Positions 1-7,299 of a stretch of DNA of 11,783 nt are shown here, piece after piece. The notes beneath the pieces were generated by a model. It ran no database searches and was not told where the DNA came from. It worked only from the letters and a program-made list of their open reading frames with translations. How positions within the stretch are numbered: position 1 is the stretch's first letter; each line of letters begins with the position of its first letter. The stretch comes from Neisseriaceae bacterium (GTDB lineage Bacteria; Pseudomonadota; Gammaproteobacteria; Burkholderiales; Neisseriaceae), in assembly GCA_030151665.1 (NCBI GenBank), contig JASLDB010000037.1, positions 1-11,783 on the forward strand. The letters run 5' to 3'. Position numbers and translations under genes: made by a program.

Positions 1-17
1 CTGCTTGCTTTTGAACC

Positions 18-1064
18 TTATGCGTCAGTAAAAGCTTGGCAGAAATAAGTGGTTAATAATTCGGCACTAATGGCTTGACAGCCTTGTGTATTTTGTCCAC
101 TCCACATGGGGGCAAAGTCTGTGTTGCCTTTGCTGATAGCTTGGGCATGAATGCGTGAAATGATTGCAGCCGCATAAGGAAATGGCAATGCTTCTGGGTG
201 CATATAGCCCAATTGCGTCATTAATGGATTCACCAAGCCGCGAGCAGGGCGACCAGAATAAATATTGGTTAATGCGGTGTGCTCGGCTTGTGGGCTTTGT
301 AATGCTTGTCTGTGTGCTAGGCTGATTAAACTTTCATCGCACAATAAAAAACTGGTCCCCAATTGGACAGCGCTGGCACCCAATTTCATTGCCGCTTGGA
401 TGCTGGCAATGCTGGCAATACCACCTGCTGCAATAACGGGCTTATTCACGGCAGCCACAATTTGAGGGAGCAAAGCCATGGTACCCAATTGCGTGCTAAT
501 ATCCATGTTTAAAAATATGCCACGGTGTCCGCCTGCTTCCAATCCTTGGGCAATAATATAGTCAACACCTTGATGCTCTAAATAACGGGCTTCTGCAACC
601 GTGGTCGCACTGGCCATGATTTGAATACCTAAATCATGTAAGGCTTCTATAAATGATGTATCAGGAACGCCAAAATGAAAACTGACCACAGGTGGTCGAT
701 AGGTTTCCATTAGAGCCATGTGGGCAGCATCAAATGGTTTTCTGGCTTGACTAAAGTCGATTAGGTCAAAATTGGCACCATATTGTGTCGCTTTGTCTTG
801 CAAGACATTTTGCCATTGGTCACATTGATAAGGTTCCAAATTGGGCATGGTATGCGCAAAAAAATTGACATTCAAAGCTGGCCGACCAGCAGCTTGCCAC
901 GTTTGTAAATCAGTCTCTAATTGTTCGTGGCTAATGGTGGCAGTAGGCAAAGAGCCCAAGGCCCCAGCCTTGGAAACTGCCAATGCCATGCTTAAGTTTT
1001 GTGAGCCTGCCATGGGCGATTGAATTAAAGGATAGCGAGTACCCAATAAATTGGCTTTAAGCAT
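18..1064 (-). CDS. Nitronate monooxygenase family protein (FMN-dependent, 2-nitropropane dioxygenase-like)
   Basis: This 348-residue cytosolic TIM-barrel flavoprotein should bind FMN and oxidise alkyl nitronates such as propionate 3-nitronate, a detoxification role known for the family. Visible signatures are the N-terminal PLIQSPMAG (12-20), SFHFG (128-132), the glycine-rich GLEAGGHRG (174-182) carrying the histidine usually taken as the family's catalytic base, AAGGI (212-216) and GASAVQLGTSFL (229-240), which matches the FMN phosphate-binding end of the barrel. Length is normal for the family and the gene looks intact. The ATG is preceded by a strong Shine-Dalgarno AAGGAG about six bases upstream, which fixes the start. 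It lies 24 bp downstream of the DUF2288 gene and is probably co-transcribed with it. The true substrate is unproven: FabK-like enoyl-ACP reductases share the fold, but the motifs favour nitronate monooxygenase. Confidence 0.88.
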   Translation of the reverse strand: MLKANLLGTRYPLIQSPMAGSQNLSMALAVSKAGALGSLPTATISHEQLETDLQTWQAAGRPALNVNFFAHTMPNLEPYQCDQWQNVLQDKATQYGANFDLIDFSQARKPFDAAHMALMETYRPPVVSFHFGVPDTSFIEALHDLGIQIMASATTVAEARYLEHQGVDYIIAQGLEAGGHRGIFLNMDISTQLGTMALLPQIVAAVNKPVIAAGGIASIASIQAAMKLGASAVQLGTSFLLCDESLISLAHRQALQSPQAEHTALTNIYSGRPARGLVNPLMTQLGYMHPEALPFPYAAAIISRIHAQAISKGNTDFAPMWSGQNTQGCQAISAELLTTYFCQAFTDA

Positions 1065-1088
1065 GATTTCTCCTTTGTGAATGGTATT

Positions 1089-1400
1089 TTATTGTGGGTA
1101 GATGGGCTGTACCAATACCCAAGGGGCCACGATACACGCCCACATATTTATTTTTTGATCATACCATTTTTGAGCCAAGGCTTCAGTGACCAAACCAAAT
1201 CGGCTGTCTGCATTGTATTGTTGTAAGGCTTTGGCATTGTCTTCATGTACCAATTGGGCAACATGCAATAAATCCAAATCAGGTGAAATATAAACAGCGA
1301 CACCTCTTGCAAAATGGCTTTGTAATTCTTCCCAAGGCATTTGTGCGGTTTCTAGATTGAGTTTTTCAGTAACGCTTAACGAATCGATATGGTCAGTCAT
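1089..1400 (-). CDS. DUF2288 family small protein
   Basis: This is a small acidic 103-residue soluble protein with no signal peptide or membrane segment. It matches my recollection of the DUF2288 family: an N-terminal LNLETAQMPWEELQSHFARG stretch (about 14-33), a central region with aspartates and LLHVAQLVHEDN (44-55), and a C-terminal WACIVAPWVLVQP (87-99). The family has no established function, so none is assigned. Full length is typical (about 100 residues). The ATG has only a weak ribosome-binding site upstream. The gene is first in a likely two-gene unit with the nitronate monooxygenase, 24 bp apart, and has a candidate extended -10 promoter just upstream. Confidence 0.8.
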   Translation of the reverse strand: MTDHIDSLSVTEKLNLETAQMPWEELQSHFARGVAVYISPDLDLLHVAQLVHEDNAKALQQYNADSRFGLVTEALAQKWYDQKINMWACIVAPWVLVQPIYPQ

Positions 1401-1428
1401 GATGGGCTTTTGCTACAAATAAAAAGCC

Positions 1429-1437
1429 ATTGTAACA
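1429..1437 (-). promoter_or_regulatory. Candidate extended -10 promoter for DUF2288/nitronate monooxygenase unit
   Basis: Read on the minus strand the sequence is TGTTACAAT, a TG-N extension followed by TACAAT (five of six matches to TATAAT). No good -35 is present at 17 or 18 bp, which is tolerated when an extended -10 exists. Predicted transcription would begin near 1422, giving a leader of only about 20 nt. A 7-bp inverted repeat (1405-1411 with 1422-1428) directly abuts the -10 and could be an operator. Prediction by eye only. Confidence 0.45.
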
Positions 1438-1495
1438 AGAATTATTTAAAAGATTAATGAAATTGATGGGATGGCTATTCTGGTTTTTTGATAAA

Positions 1496-1523
1496 TTTAT
1501 GCCCAGACGAATCTGGGCATAAA
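1496..1523 (-). terminator. Hairpin terminator after the LysR gene
   Basis: A perfect 12-bp inverted repeat (arms 1496-1507 and 1512-1523, GCCCAGA core) encloses a 4-nt loop that reads TTCG on the minus strand. It lies about 10 bp beyond the LysR stop codon. The following bases on the minus strand are AT-rich but do not form a clean T-run, so it may be a moderately efficient terminator. It separates the LysR gene from the DUF2288 unit. Confidence 0.7.
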
Positions 1524-1533
1524 GACAACTGAT

Positions 1534-2448
1534 TTAATAAGTGTCGTGTTGATTGTAAAAATCTTTGGCGGCTGCTTTTAAAAAGTGAATCATGTCTTGG
1601 GTTTCTTGGTGTTCACCCAACGATTCAGGTGCACCAATGTACATGGAATTAAAGCGCTCAGACAATTGTTCAATGGGAATTTGTTTTAATGTACCAGCTT
1701 GCAACTCATCAGCAACAATATAATAAGGCATCCAAGCATAGCCTAAGCTTTGGTTGATAAGGCGTTTTGCGGTAGCAAAATGGGTGACCGTCCAACGGTG
1801 TGGACTGCCTAGCCAACCAATGGTCTTGTCTTGGCGCATGGCAGAGTTACGCAATACGATTTGTCGATGACTGCGTAAGTCATCAAAGCCATAAGAACTT
1901 TTGTTCAATTGCCAAATAGGATGGTCTTTGGATGTAATGCAAATCAATTTGGCCGTACAAAAAAATTGGCTGCTGTGTTCGGGTGGCATTTCCATGCCAA
2001 TGGCAACTTCGACCAGTCCATCCATAAGAAGTTCATAACTACCAGATAAGCTGGTTTCATACAGTCGAATCCGATGTTGTGGGTATTTGTTTTCAAAAGC
2101 AGAAAAAGCATTGAAAATAATATCTGTTGGAATGGTTAGATCAATGGCCACCGCAATTTCTGATTGAACTTCTGGATCGAACTGAGTGGCAGTGGCTTCC
2201 AATTTGCTAGCAATATTTAATAAATGTTTGGCTTGAGGCAAAATACTGTGGCCAAGCGGGGTTAATACTGCGCGTCTGCCTTCCAAAACAAATAAATCCT
2301 GACCCAATAAGCTTTCCATTTTACTAATGGCATGACTAATGGCCGATTGAGATTTGTTTAAATGTTCCGCTGCTGGTGCAAATCCACCCGTATCAACAGT
2401 GCTAACGAAAGCACGCCATTGATCTAGGCTGATTCTCGAATACATCAT
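1534..2448 (-). CDS. LysR-family transcriptional regulator
   Basis: This 304-residue protein has the LysR layout. An N-terminal winged helix-turn-helix spans residues about 8-67, with FAPAAEHLNKSQSAISHAISKMESLLGQDLF being the recognisable helix-turn-helix and wing entry. A linker helix follows, then a periplasmic-binding-protein-like effector domain (about 92-295). It should bind DNA as an oligomer and respond to a small molecule. The gene starts 29 bp after puuB on the same strand rather than divergently, so it is probably expressed with puuB, and control of the pot/puuB genes is inferred only from position. Two adjacent ATG codons (2448 and 2445) could start it, and a weak GAG-type ribosome-binding site does not decide between them. 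A hairpin terminator follows. The effector is unknown; a polyamine-related ligand is a guess from context. Confidence 0.9.
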   Translation of the reverse strand: MMYSRISLDQWRAFVSTVDTGGFAPAAEHLNKSQSAISHAISKMESLLGQDLFVLEGRRAVLTPLGHSILPQAKHLLNIASKLEATATQFDPEVQSEIAVAIDLTIPTDIIFNAFSAFENKYPQHRIRLYETSLSGSYELLMDGLVEVAIGMEMPPEHSSQFFCTAKLICITSKDHPIWQLNKSSYGFDDLRSHRQIVLRNSAMRQDKTIGWLGSPHRWTVTHFATAKRLINQSLGYAWMPYYIVADELQAGTLKQIPIEQLSERFNSMYIGAPESLGEHQETQDMIHFLKAAAKDFYNQHDTY

Positions 2449-2477
2449 GGTGATACTCTTTTCTGACTAAGTTAAGT

Positions 2478-3779
2478 TTAAGTTAAGTGGTCACGCAAAC
2501 GGAAGTAAGACATGGCACCGACCAGTAGTGGGGTGCGCAAGACTGAACCGCCTGGAAACTTTTTGTGTTTTATTTTTTGAAATAATTGTAACCGATTTTT
2601 ATCACCTAAAATAGCTTCAGCAATCACCAAGCCAGCTAAACCTGTTAGTGCCACGCCATGACCAGAAAATCCTTGCATAAAATACAGATTTTTCAAGTGC
2701 TCACCAAAGTGAGGTGCTCGGTTCATGGTAATGTCAACCATACCGCCCCAAGCATAATCAATTTTGGTTTGTGCCAGTTGTGGGAATACACGTAACATAT
2801 CGTGTTGCATGCTTTTGGCTAAATGTTTAGGTGTTTTGGCATTGTAGGTACATTTGCCACCAAATAGCAAACGTTGGTCTTGGCTCAAACGGTAATAATC
2901 CAACACAAAATTACAATCACAAACCGCCAAATTCATGGGCATGATTTCTGGAGCATTGTTCAATGGTTCTGTGGCAATGACATAGGTTCCCACGGGCATG
3001 ATGTAATCACTTAAGGCATTAAAATACTGCTGGTTAATGGCGCCTGTATAGGCATTGGTGGCCATAACAACATGACGAGCTTTAACAGAGTGTTGGGCAA
3101 CTTTTACCAACCAATCATTGCCCGATTGTGTGATATTGTCTACAGGGCTTTGGGTAAAAAACTGTGCGCCATGTTTTATCGCCGCTTTGGCTAAGCCCAA
3201 GCAATAATTCAAGGGGTGAATTTGTCCAGAAAAAGGATCATACAAAGCACCAATATAGCGCTTACTGGCGATGGTGGCTTGTGTTTGATCTTGTTCCCAC
3301 CAACTATAATCGTGGTAATCGAGTACCGATTTGGCGTATTGGATTTGTGATTGTAAATGCTGAACATGGGACGGCTTAATGGCCAAAGTGGCATAGCCTC
3401 TTCGCCAGTCGCAGTCGATATGGTATTCATTGATGCGAGAATTTAATAAATTGACAGCTTCTAAGCTGTATTGCCACAGCTTTAAAGCATTCTCTTTTCC
3501 CAGTTGATTGGCTAAATAAGGCATTTCACAAGCATAGCTAGAAATAACTTGTCCCCCATTGCGCCCTGATGCGCCAAAGCCAATATCGCGTGCTTCCAAA
3601 ACCGCTACTTTTAAACCCGCTTTGGCTAACGCTAAAGCACAAGAAACACCTGATAAACCAGCACCAATAATACAAACGTCGACATCCATATCATGAGGCA
3701 ATGGTTTGCAATCCAGTATGAGGTTTTGGCTAGCAAGATAATAAGATTGTGGCTGTGTTTCATTGTTTGCTGTTTGCAT
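2478..3779 (-). CDS. puuB: Gamma-glutamylputrescine oxidase family FAD-dependent oxidoreductase
   Basis: This 433-residue D-amino-acid-oxidase-fold flavoenzyme is predicted to oxidise gamma-glutamylputrescine to the aldehyde with release of ammonia and hydrogen peroxide, the second step of the Puu putrescine degradation pathway. Numbering from the chosen start, the FAD-binding GAGLSG is at 39-44, with E62 at the end of the second strand for the ribose, and GASGRNGGQ at 69-77. Other hallmarks are QIHPLN, DCNFVLDYYRLS, FMQGFSGHGV and a C-terminal FPGGSVLRTPLL, all resembling E. coli PuuB in order and spacing. An upstream in-frame ATG at 3833 would add 18 residues but lies inside the terminator hairpin. 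The ATG at 3779 has an AAGGGAG Shine-Dalgarno about 10 bases upstream and is preferred. It follows potGHI, fitting use of imported polyamine, but puuA, puuC and puuD are not in the window. A PauB-like polyamine or other amine oxidase is the main alternative. Confidence 0.87.
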   Translation of the reverse strand: MQTANNETQPQSYYLASQNLILDCKPLPHDMDVDVCIIGAGLSGVSCALALAKAGLKVAVLEARDIGFGASGRNGGQVISSYACEMPYLANQLGKENALKLWQYSLEAVNLLNSRINEYHIDCDWRRGYATLAIKPSHVQHLQSQIQYAKSVLDYHDYSWWEQDQTQATIASKRYIGALYDPFSGQIHPLNYCLGLAKAAIKHGAQFFTQSPVDNITQSGNDWLVKVAQHSVKARHVVMATNAYTGAINQQYFNALSDYIMPVGTYVIATEPLNNAPEIMPMNLAVCDCNFVLDYYRLSQDQRLLFGGKCTYNAKTPKHLAKSMQHDMLRVFPQLAQTKIDYAWGGMVDITMNRAPHFGEHLKNLYFMQGFSGHGVALTGLAGLVIAEAILGDKNRLQLFQKIKHKKFPGGSVLRTPLLVGAMSYFRLRDHLT

Positions 3780-3810
3780 AATGCACTTTCTCCCTTTGTG
3801 TATTTCACAC

Positions 3811-3844
3811 AAAAAAACACAGGCATGTTGCAAGCCTGTGTTTT
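3811..3844 (-). terminator. Strong intrinsic terminator downstream of potI
   Basis: On the minus strand an 11-bp perfect stem (AAAACACAGGC at 3844-3834 pairing with 3824-3814) with a 9-nt loop is followed by an uninterrupted run of seven T residues (3817-3811, partly shared with the stem). This is a textbook Rho-independent terminator placed 15 bp after the potI stop codon and 31 bp before the puuB start. It should end most potGHI transcripts, making puuB either read-through dependent or driven by a promoter that I cannot identify clearly in this gap. Confidence 0.88.
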
Positions 3845-3859
3845 GTAAACCTTCTTTTG

Positions 3860-4744
3860 TTATGATTGTTCTTGTTTTTGCAACTCACGGTAGGCATCGG
3901 CCATTTCGCGCTCCCGTTTGGTGCTTTGGCGAATCATAATGTAGTTCATTAATATCACCAAACTGCCTACTACCGCAATAATAATGGTTGCTAAGGCATT
4001 CATTTGCGGATCTAAGCCCAATTTGATTTTGGAGAAAATCACTTGTGGCAAAGTGGCAGAGCCTGGACCTGACAAGAATGAAGTGATTACCAAGTCATCA
4101 AGCGACAAGGTGATACCCAATAAAAAGCCAGAAGCAATAGCAGGCATAATCAAGGGCAGGGTAATCAAAAAGAAGATTTTTAATGGACGTGCACCCAAGT
4201 CCATAGCAGCATCTTCCAATGATTGATCCAACTCAGCCAAGCGAGAACGAATCACGACAGTCACATAAGCCATGCAAAGTGTGGTGTGCCCCAACCAAAT
4301 GGTGAACATACCACGTTCAAAATACAACCAGCTTAAAGCAGGGGTGTTTTGCAAGAACATTTGTACTTGGATGATCAACAATAGCATGGACAAGCCAGTA
4401 ATCACTTCAGGCATCACCATTGGGGCCGTGACCATGCCAGCAAACAAGGTGCTGCCTTTAAAGCGGCGTACACGAGCCAAAGCATAACCTGCCAATGTGC
4501 CCAAAATCACCGCAGCGAATGAAGATAAAATGGCCAAGCGAAATGATAGCCAAGTGGCACTCAAAATCACGCTATTGCCTGCCAGTTCACCATACCATTT
4601 GGTTGAGAATCCACCCCAAACGGTGACCAATTTGGAGGCGTTAAATGAGTAAATCACCAAGCTGATTAATGGAATGTACAAGAATGCCAAACCCAAAATC
4701 AAGCTAATGCGCAAAAACCATTTGGAAGATTGATTTGTTTTCAT
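3860..4744 (-). CDS. potI: Putrescine/polyamine ABC transporter inner-membrane permease PotI
   Basis: This 294-residue inner-membrane permease is one of two forming the channel of a PotFGHI-type polyamine importer. About six hydrophobic segments are visible (for example residues 12-33, 70-90, 105-128, 145-165, 200-222 and 250-270). The conserved EAA loop that docks on the ATPase is DAAMDLGARPLKIFFLITLPL (178-198). The stretch SLDDLVITSFLSGPGSATLP (214-233) and the NALATIII region near 249-256 match PotI better than PotC, in my recollection. The start ATG overlaps the potH stop by 4 bp (ATGA), indicating translational coupling, with a weak AAAGG upstream. The charged C-terminal tail (RQSTKRERE and onward) is cytosolic. 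A strong terminator follows. Confidence 0.9.
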   Translation of the reverse strand: MKTNQSSKWFLRISLILGLAFLYIPLISLVIYSFNASKLVTVWGGFSTKWYGELAGNSVILSATWLSFRLAILSSFAAVILGTLAGYALARVRRFKGSTLFAGMVTAPMVMPEVITGLSMLLLIIQVQMFLQNTPALSWLYFERGMFTIWLGHTTLCMAYVTVVIRSRLAELDQSLEDAAMDLGARPLKIFFLITLPLIMPAIASGFLLGITLSLDDLVITSFLSGPGSATLPQVIFSKIKLGLDPQMNALATIIIAVVGSLVILMNYIMIRQSTKREREMADAYRELQKQEQS

Positions 4745-5712
4745 GTGTTGGCCTTTCTTTCTAACTCACGATTCTCATAGCGATGGAACAAGCTAATCGG
4801 TAGAATCAATAAAATTACCATAATCACTGCAATGGCTGAAGCCAATGGCCAGTTATTTTGGTCGAAGAAGGCATTCCACAAGACTTTACCAATCATTAAG
4901 TTTTCAGGGCCGCCAACCAACTCTGGAATCACATATTCACCCACAGCAGGGATAAATACCAACATAGAGCCAGCAATAATCCCACCTTTTGATAAAGGCA
5001 AAGTGATGGTCAAAAATGATTTAATTGGACCTGCTCCCAAATCACTAGCAGCTTCCAATAAGCGGTGATCGTGTTTAATCAATTGGGTATACAGCGGTAA
5101 AATCATAAATGGCAAATAAGCGTAAACCATGACCAATATTAATGAAAACTGATTGTAAAACATATCCAAAGGTTGGTTGATTAAACCAAAGCCCATAAGC
5201 CAATTGTTGATTAAACCATTGGTGCTTAATAAACCCATCCAAGCGTAAACACGCAATAAAAATGATGTCCAAAAAGGCAACATGATTAATAACAACAGAC
5301 CATTGCGTCTATCAGGATTGGCTCGAGCGATGGCATAAGCAATCGGGTAGCCAAATAATAGGCACAGTACAGTGGTAATCACCGCCACTTTTAACGATGA
5401 TACATAGGTTTGCAAATAAATATTTTCACCAATGTGGTCGCTAAAGGGGTTCAGTAGATTGCCTAAGCTTGAAAAGAAATTACCAAAAATATCGGTGTAA
5501 TTTAAATAGCTTAAACGAATCAATACCTGACCCATGTCAGGATCGGTTTCAACCAAGGGGGTATAGGGGGGGATGGCAATATCGGCTTCAGAGAAGCTGA
5601 TTTTAAGCACAAGGATAAAGGGCACCAAGCACAATAAAAACAGCCACATATAGGGAACACCGACAACCATTCGTTTGCCAATGCGATTGGCAAGTGTTGT
5701 TTGCATACTCAT
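4741..5712 (-). CDS. potH: Putrescine/polyamine ABC transporter inner-membrane permease PotH
   Basis: This 323-residue permease partners PotI in a type I ABC importer. It has a hydrophobic N-terminal segment (about 18-38) followed by the IPPYTPL periplasmic motif, then further membrane segments around 105-128, 138-162, 188-210, 245-262 and 292-308. The ATPase-docking EAA loop is EAASDLGAGPIKSFLTITLPL (220-240). GSMLVFIPAVGEYVIPELVGGP (248-269) is highly characteristic of PotH. Length is close to E. coli PotH (317). The first ATG (5712) has an ideal AAGGAG ribosome-binding site seven bases upstream; a second in-frame ATG two codons later is less well placed. The gene lies 17 bp after potG and overlaps potI, so the three form one operon. 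Confidence 0.92.
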   Translation of the reverse strand: MSMQTTLANRIGKRMVVGVPYMWLFLLCLVPFILVLKISFSEADIAIPPYTPLVETDPDMGQVLIRLSYLNYTDIFGNFFSSLGNLLNPFSDHIGENIYLQTYVSSLKVAVITTVLCLLFGYPIAYAIARANPDRRNGLLLLIMLPFWTSFLLRVYAWMGLLSTNGLINNWLMGFGLINQPLDMFYNQFSLILVMVYAYLPFMILPLYTQLIKHDHRLLEAASDLGAGPIKSFLTITLPLSKGGIIAGSMLVFIPAVGEYVIPELVGGPENLMIGKVLWNAFFDQNNWPLASAIAVIMVILLILPISLFHRYENRELERKANT

Positions 5713-5729
5713 ACGGTACTCCTTACGCC

Positions 5730-6857
5730 TTAGCTAAAAAGGGGTACTGGCAAAGTGTCACGCCAGCTAATGTACACAATATCTTCCCAAGTGGGTGGCG
5801 TTTCGTCTGCCAACAACCAACGAGAAGAAGCCACCACACTTTTGATGATTTTGCCTGTTGACAATTCAATGTGGTAAATGGCAAAACTACCCAAATACGC
5901 AATCTCTTTAACCGTGCCTTCTGCCCAGTTAAATTCTTGATTGGGTGCTGTTTTGGATAACATGACATTTTCTGGGCGAATGCTTAAACCAATTTCTGCT
6001 TCATCAGGGCCTGTAATACCATGGCCTAGGCGAAGTGGGTTGGGGAATTCATCACTTTTGACATCAACATAATCTGTTTCGTAAAGACTAACATAGCCTT
6101 CAATAATATTGGTTTCGCCAATAAATTCAGCGGTAAAACGGCTATTGGGGTAGTCATATACTTCTGATGGGCTGCCCACTTGTTTTAGTTTGCCCTCTGC
6201 CATAATGGCAACACGGGTTGCCATGGTCATGGCTTCTTCTTGGTCATGGGTTACCATGATGCAAGTTACACCCACTTGCTCTAGGGTATTAACCAATTCC
6301 AATTGCGTTTGTTGGCGCAATTTTTTGTCCAATGCACCCAATGGCTCATCCAAAAGCAAAAGCTTAGGGCGTTTGGCCAATGAACGGGCCAAAGCAATAC
6401 GTTGTTGCTGACCACCCGATAATTGGTGTGGTTTGCGTTTGGCGTACTTGCTCATTTGTACCAATTTCAGCATTTCTTCTACACGAGCAGCAATCTCGTC
6501 TTTGGGCATATTATCTTGTTTAAGTCCAAAGGCGATATTCTGCTCAACTGTCATGTGTGGAAAAAGGGCATAACTTTGAAACATCATGTTAATCGGGCGA
6601 TCATAAGGCGCCAGATGGGTAATGTCTTGACCATCTAGAATGATTTTGCCAGCACTTGGGGTTTCCATGCCGGCTAACATGCGTAGTAAAGTGGATTTGC
6701 CGCAACCAGAGCTACCCAGTAGGGCGAAGATTTCACGTTTGTCGATATCCAAATCAATGTCATCAACTGCGTAATTATCACCGAAGGTTTTCACTAAGCC
6801 TTGAATTTGTAAATAAGGTTTAGATGTTGTTGTTTGGGATTTAGGTGTTTGTGTCAT
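5730..6857 (-). CDS. potG: Putrescine/polyamine ABC transporter ATPase PotG
   Basis: This cytosolic ATPase energises the importer. From the chosen start (375 residues) all nucleotide-binding motifs are intact: Walker A GSSGCGKST (48-56), Q-loop glutamine at 94 in MMFQSYALFPHMTVEQNIAFGLKQ, ABC signature LSGGQ (146-150), Walker B LLLLDE (166-171), D-loop ALD and switch histidine 204 in MVTHDQEEAMTMA. A C-terminal TOBE-like region follows (SIRPENVML), ending in PTWEDIVYISW. The longer reading from the ATG at 6875 has no ribosome-binding site, while the ATG at 6857 has GGAG about 11-12 bases upstream, so I prefer the shorter form. It is the first gene of the minus-strand operon, with a candidate promoter near 6961-6989. 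No substrate-binding gene (potF) precedes it. Strong resemblance to PotG rather than PotA supports putrescine as substrate, but that is inference. Confidence 0.92.
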   Translation of the reverse strand: MTQTPKSQTTTSKPYLQIQGLVKTFGDNYAVDDIDLDIDKREIFALLGSSGCGKSTLLRMLAGMETPSAGKIILDGQDITHLAPYDRPINMMFQSYALFPHMTVEQNIAFGLKQDNMPKDEIAARVEEMLKLVQMSKYAKRKPHQLSGGQQQRIALARSLAKRPKLLLLDEPLGALDKKLRQQTQLELVNTLEQVGVTCIMVTHDQEEAMTMATRVAIMAEGKLKQVGSPSEVYDYPNSRFTAEFIGETNIIEGYVSLYETDYVDVKSDEFPNPLRLGHGITGPDEAEIGLSIRPENVMLSKTAPNQEFNWAEGTVKEIAYLGSFAIYHIELSTGKIIKSVVASSRWLLADETPPTWEDIVYISWRDTLPVPLFS

Positions 6858-6892
6858 ATTCAAAAAACACTCCATGGTAATGGGGTAAAACT

Positions 6893-6918
6893 TTGCTCAA
6901 AACAACAAGAATGAGCAA
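6893..6918 (-). other. Leader hairpin of the potG transcript
   Basis: A perfect 7-bp inverted repeat (TTGCTCA at 6893-6899 with TGAGCAA at 6912-6918, 12-nt loop) falls in the predicted potG 5' leader, about 36 bp upstream of the start codon. A competing small GCAA/TTGC pairing just upstream could form instead. It is not followed by a T-run, so it is not a terminator by itself. Its role is unknown. Confidence 0.4.
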
Positions 6919-6960
6919 CCGTTTGCTGATACAACCTGAAAATGCTTGAATCAGGAAGCG

Positions 6961-6989
6961 ATTGTATTAGAGGACTTCACTTAGGGCAA
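6961..6989 (-). promoter_or_regulatory. potG: Candidate sigma-70 promoter of potGHI
   Basis: On the minus strand TTGCCC (6989-6984, four of six matches to the -35 consensus) and TACAAT (6966-6961, five of six to the -10) are separated by exactly 17 bp. Transcription would begin near 6954, giving a leader of about 97 nt to the preferred potG start. This is the best promoter match upstream of potG. Confidence 0.55.
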
Positions 6990-7000
6990 TGAATATTCAT
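6989..7000. promoter_or_regulatory. Palindrome ATGAATATTCAT abutting the potG -35
   Basis: A perfect 12-bp palindrome touches the outer edge of the predicted potG -35 hexamer. A partial further copy of its half-site (ATGAAT at 7017-7022) also forms a longer AT-rich inverted repeat with 6995-7000. A dimeric regulator, or the LysR protein encoded downstream, could bind here. AT-rich palindromes occur by chance in AT-rich DNA, so this is only a candidate operator. Confidence 0.35.
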
Positions 7001-7299
7001 CTTTTTTTTGCAAAAAATGAATCGAATTTCACCAAGAAATTGAAATTGTTTAATATTTCTTTACAAAATTCTTTTGTTGCAGTGCATCCATTGTAAATGA
7101 TTGATTTTTAATGTCAATTAATACATTAACGAGATGGCATATTAATGTGGTTATTGGTGATTAGGGTATTTTAATCTAAAAATCAAATACTATATCTTTT
7201 ATCATTTATTTATTAAATAATTCTATTCAATGTTTCAATGCTATTTTCTGATTGGGCTGGTCAGTTTTAATGACATAAATTAGTTGAAAAATATTTTTA

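Noticed and set aside
3780..3833. An 18-residue N-terminal extension of the puuB product from an upstream in-frame ATG
   Set aside because: It lies inside the terminator hairpin and T-run and lacks a ribosome-binding site, whereas the ATG at 3779 has a good AAGGGAG.
6858..6875. Upstream in-frame ATG for potG
   Set aside because: No Shine-Dalgarno upstream; GGAG overlapping this codon serves the ATG at 6857 instead.
6989..7096. A 35-codon plus-strand reading frame starting in the palindrome upstream of potG
   Set aside because: No properly spaced ribosome-binding site, strongly AT-biased composition like the surrounding spacer, and no recognisable protein features; likely chance.
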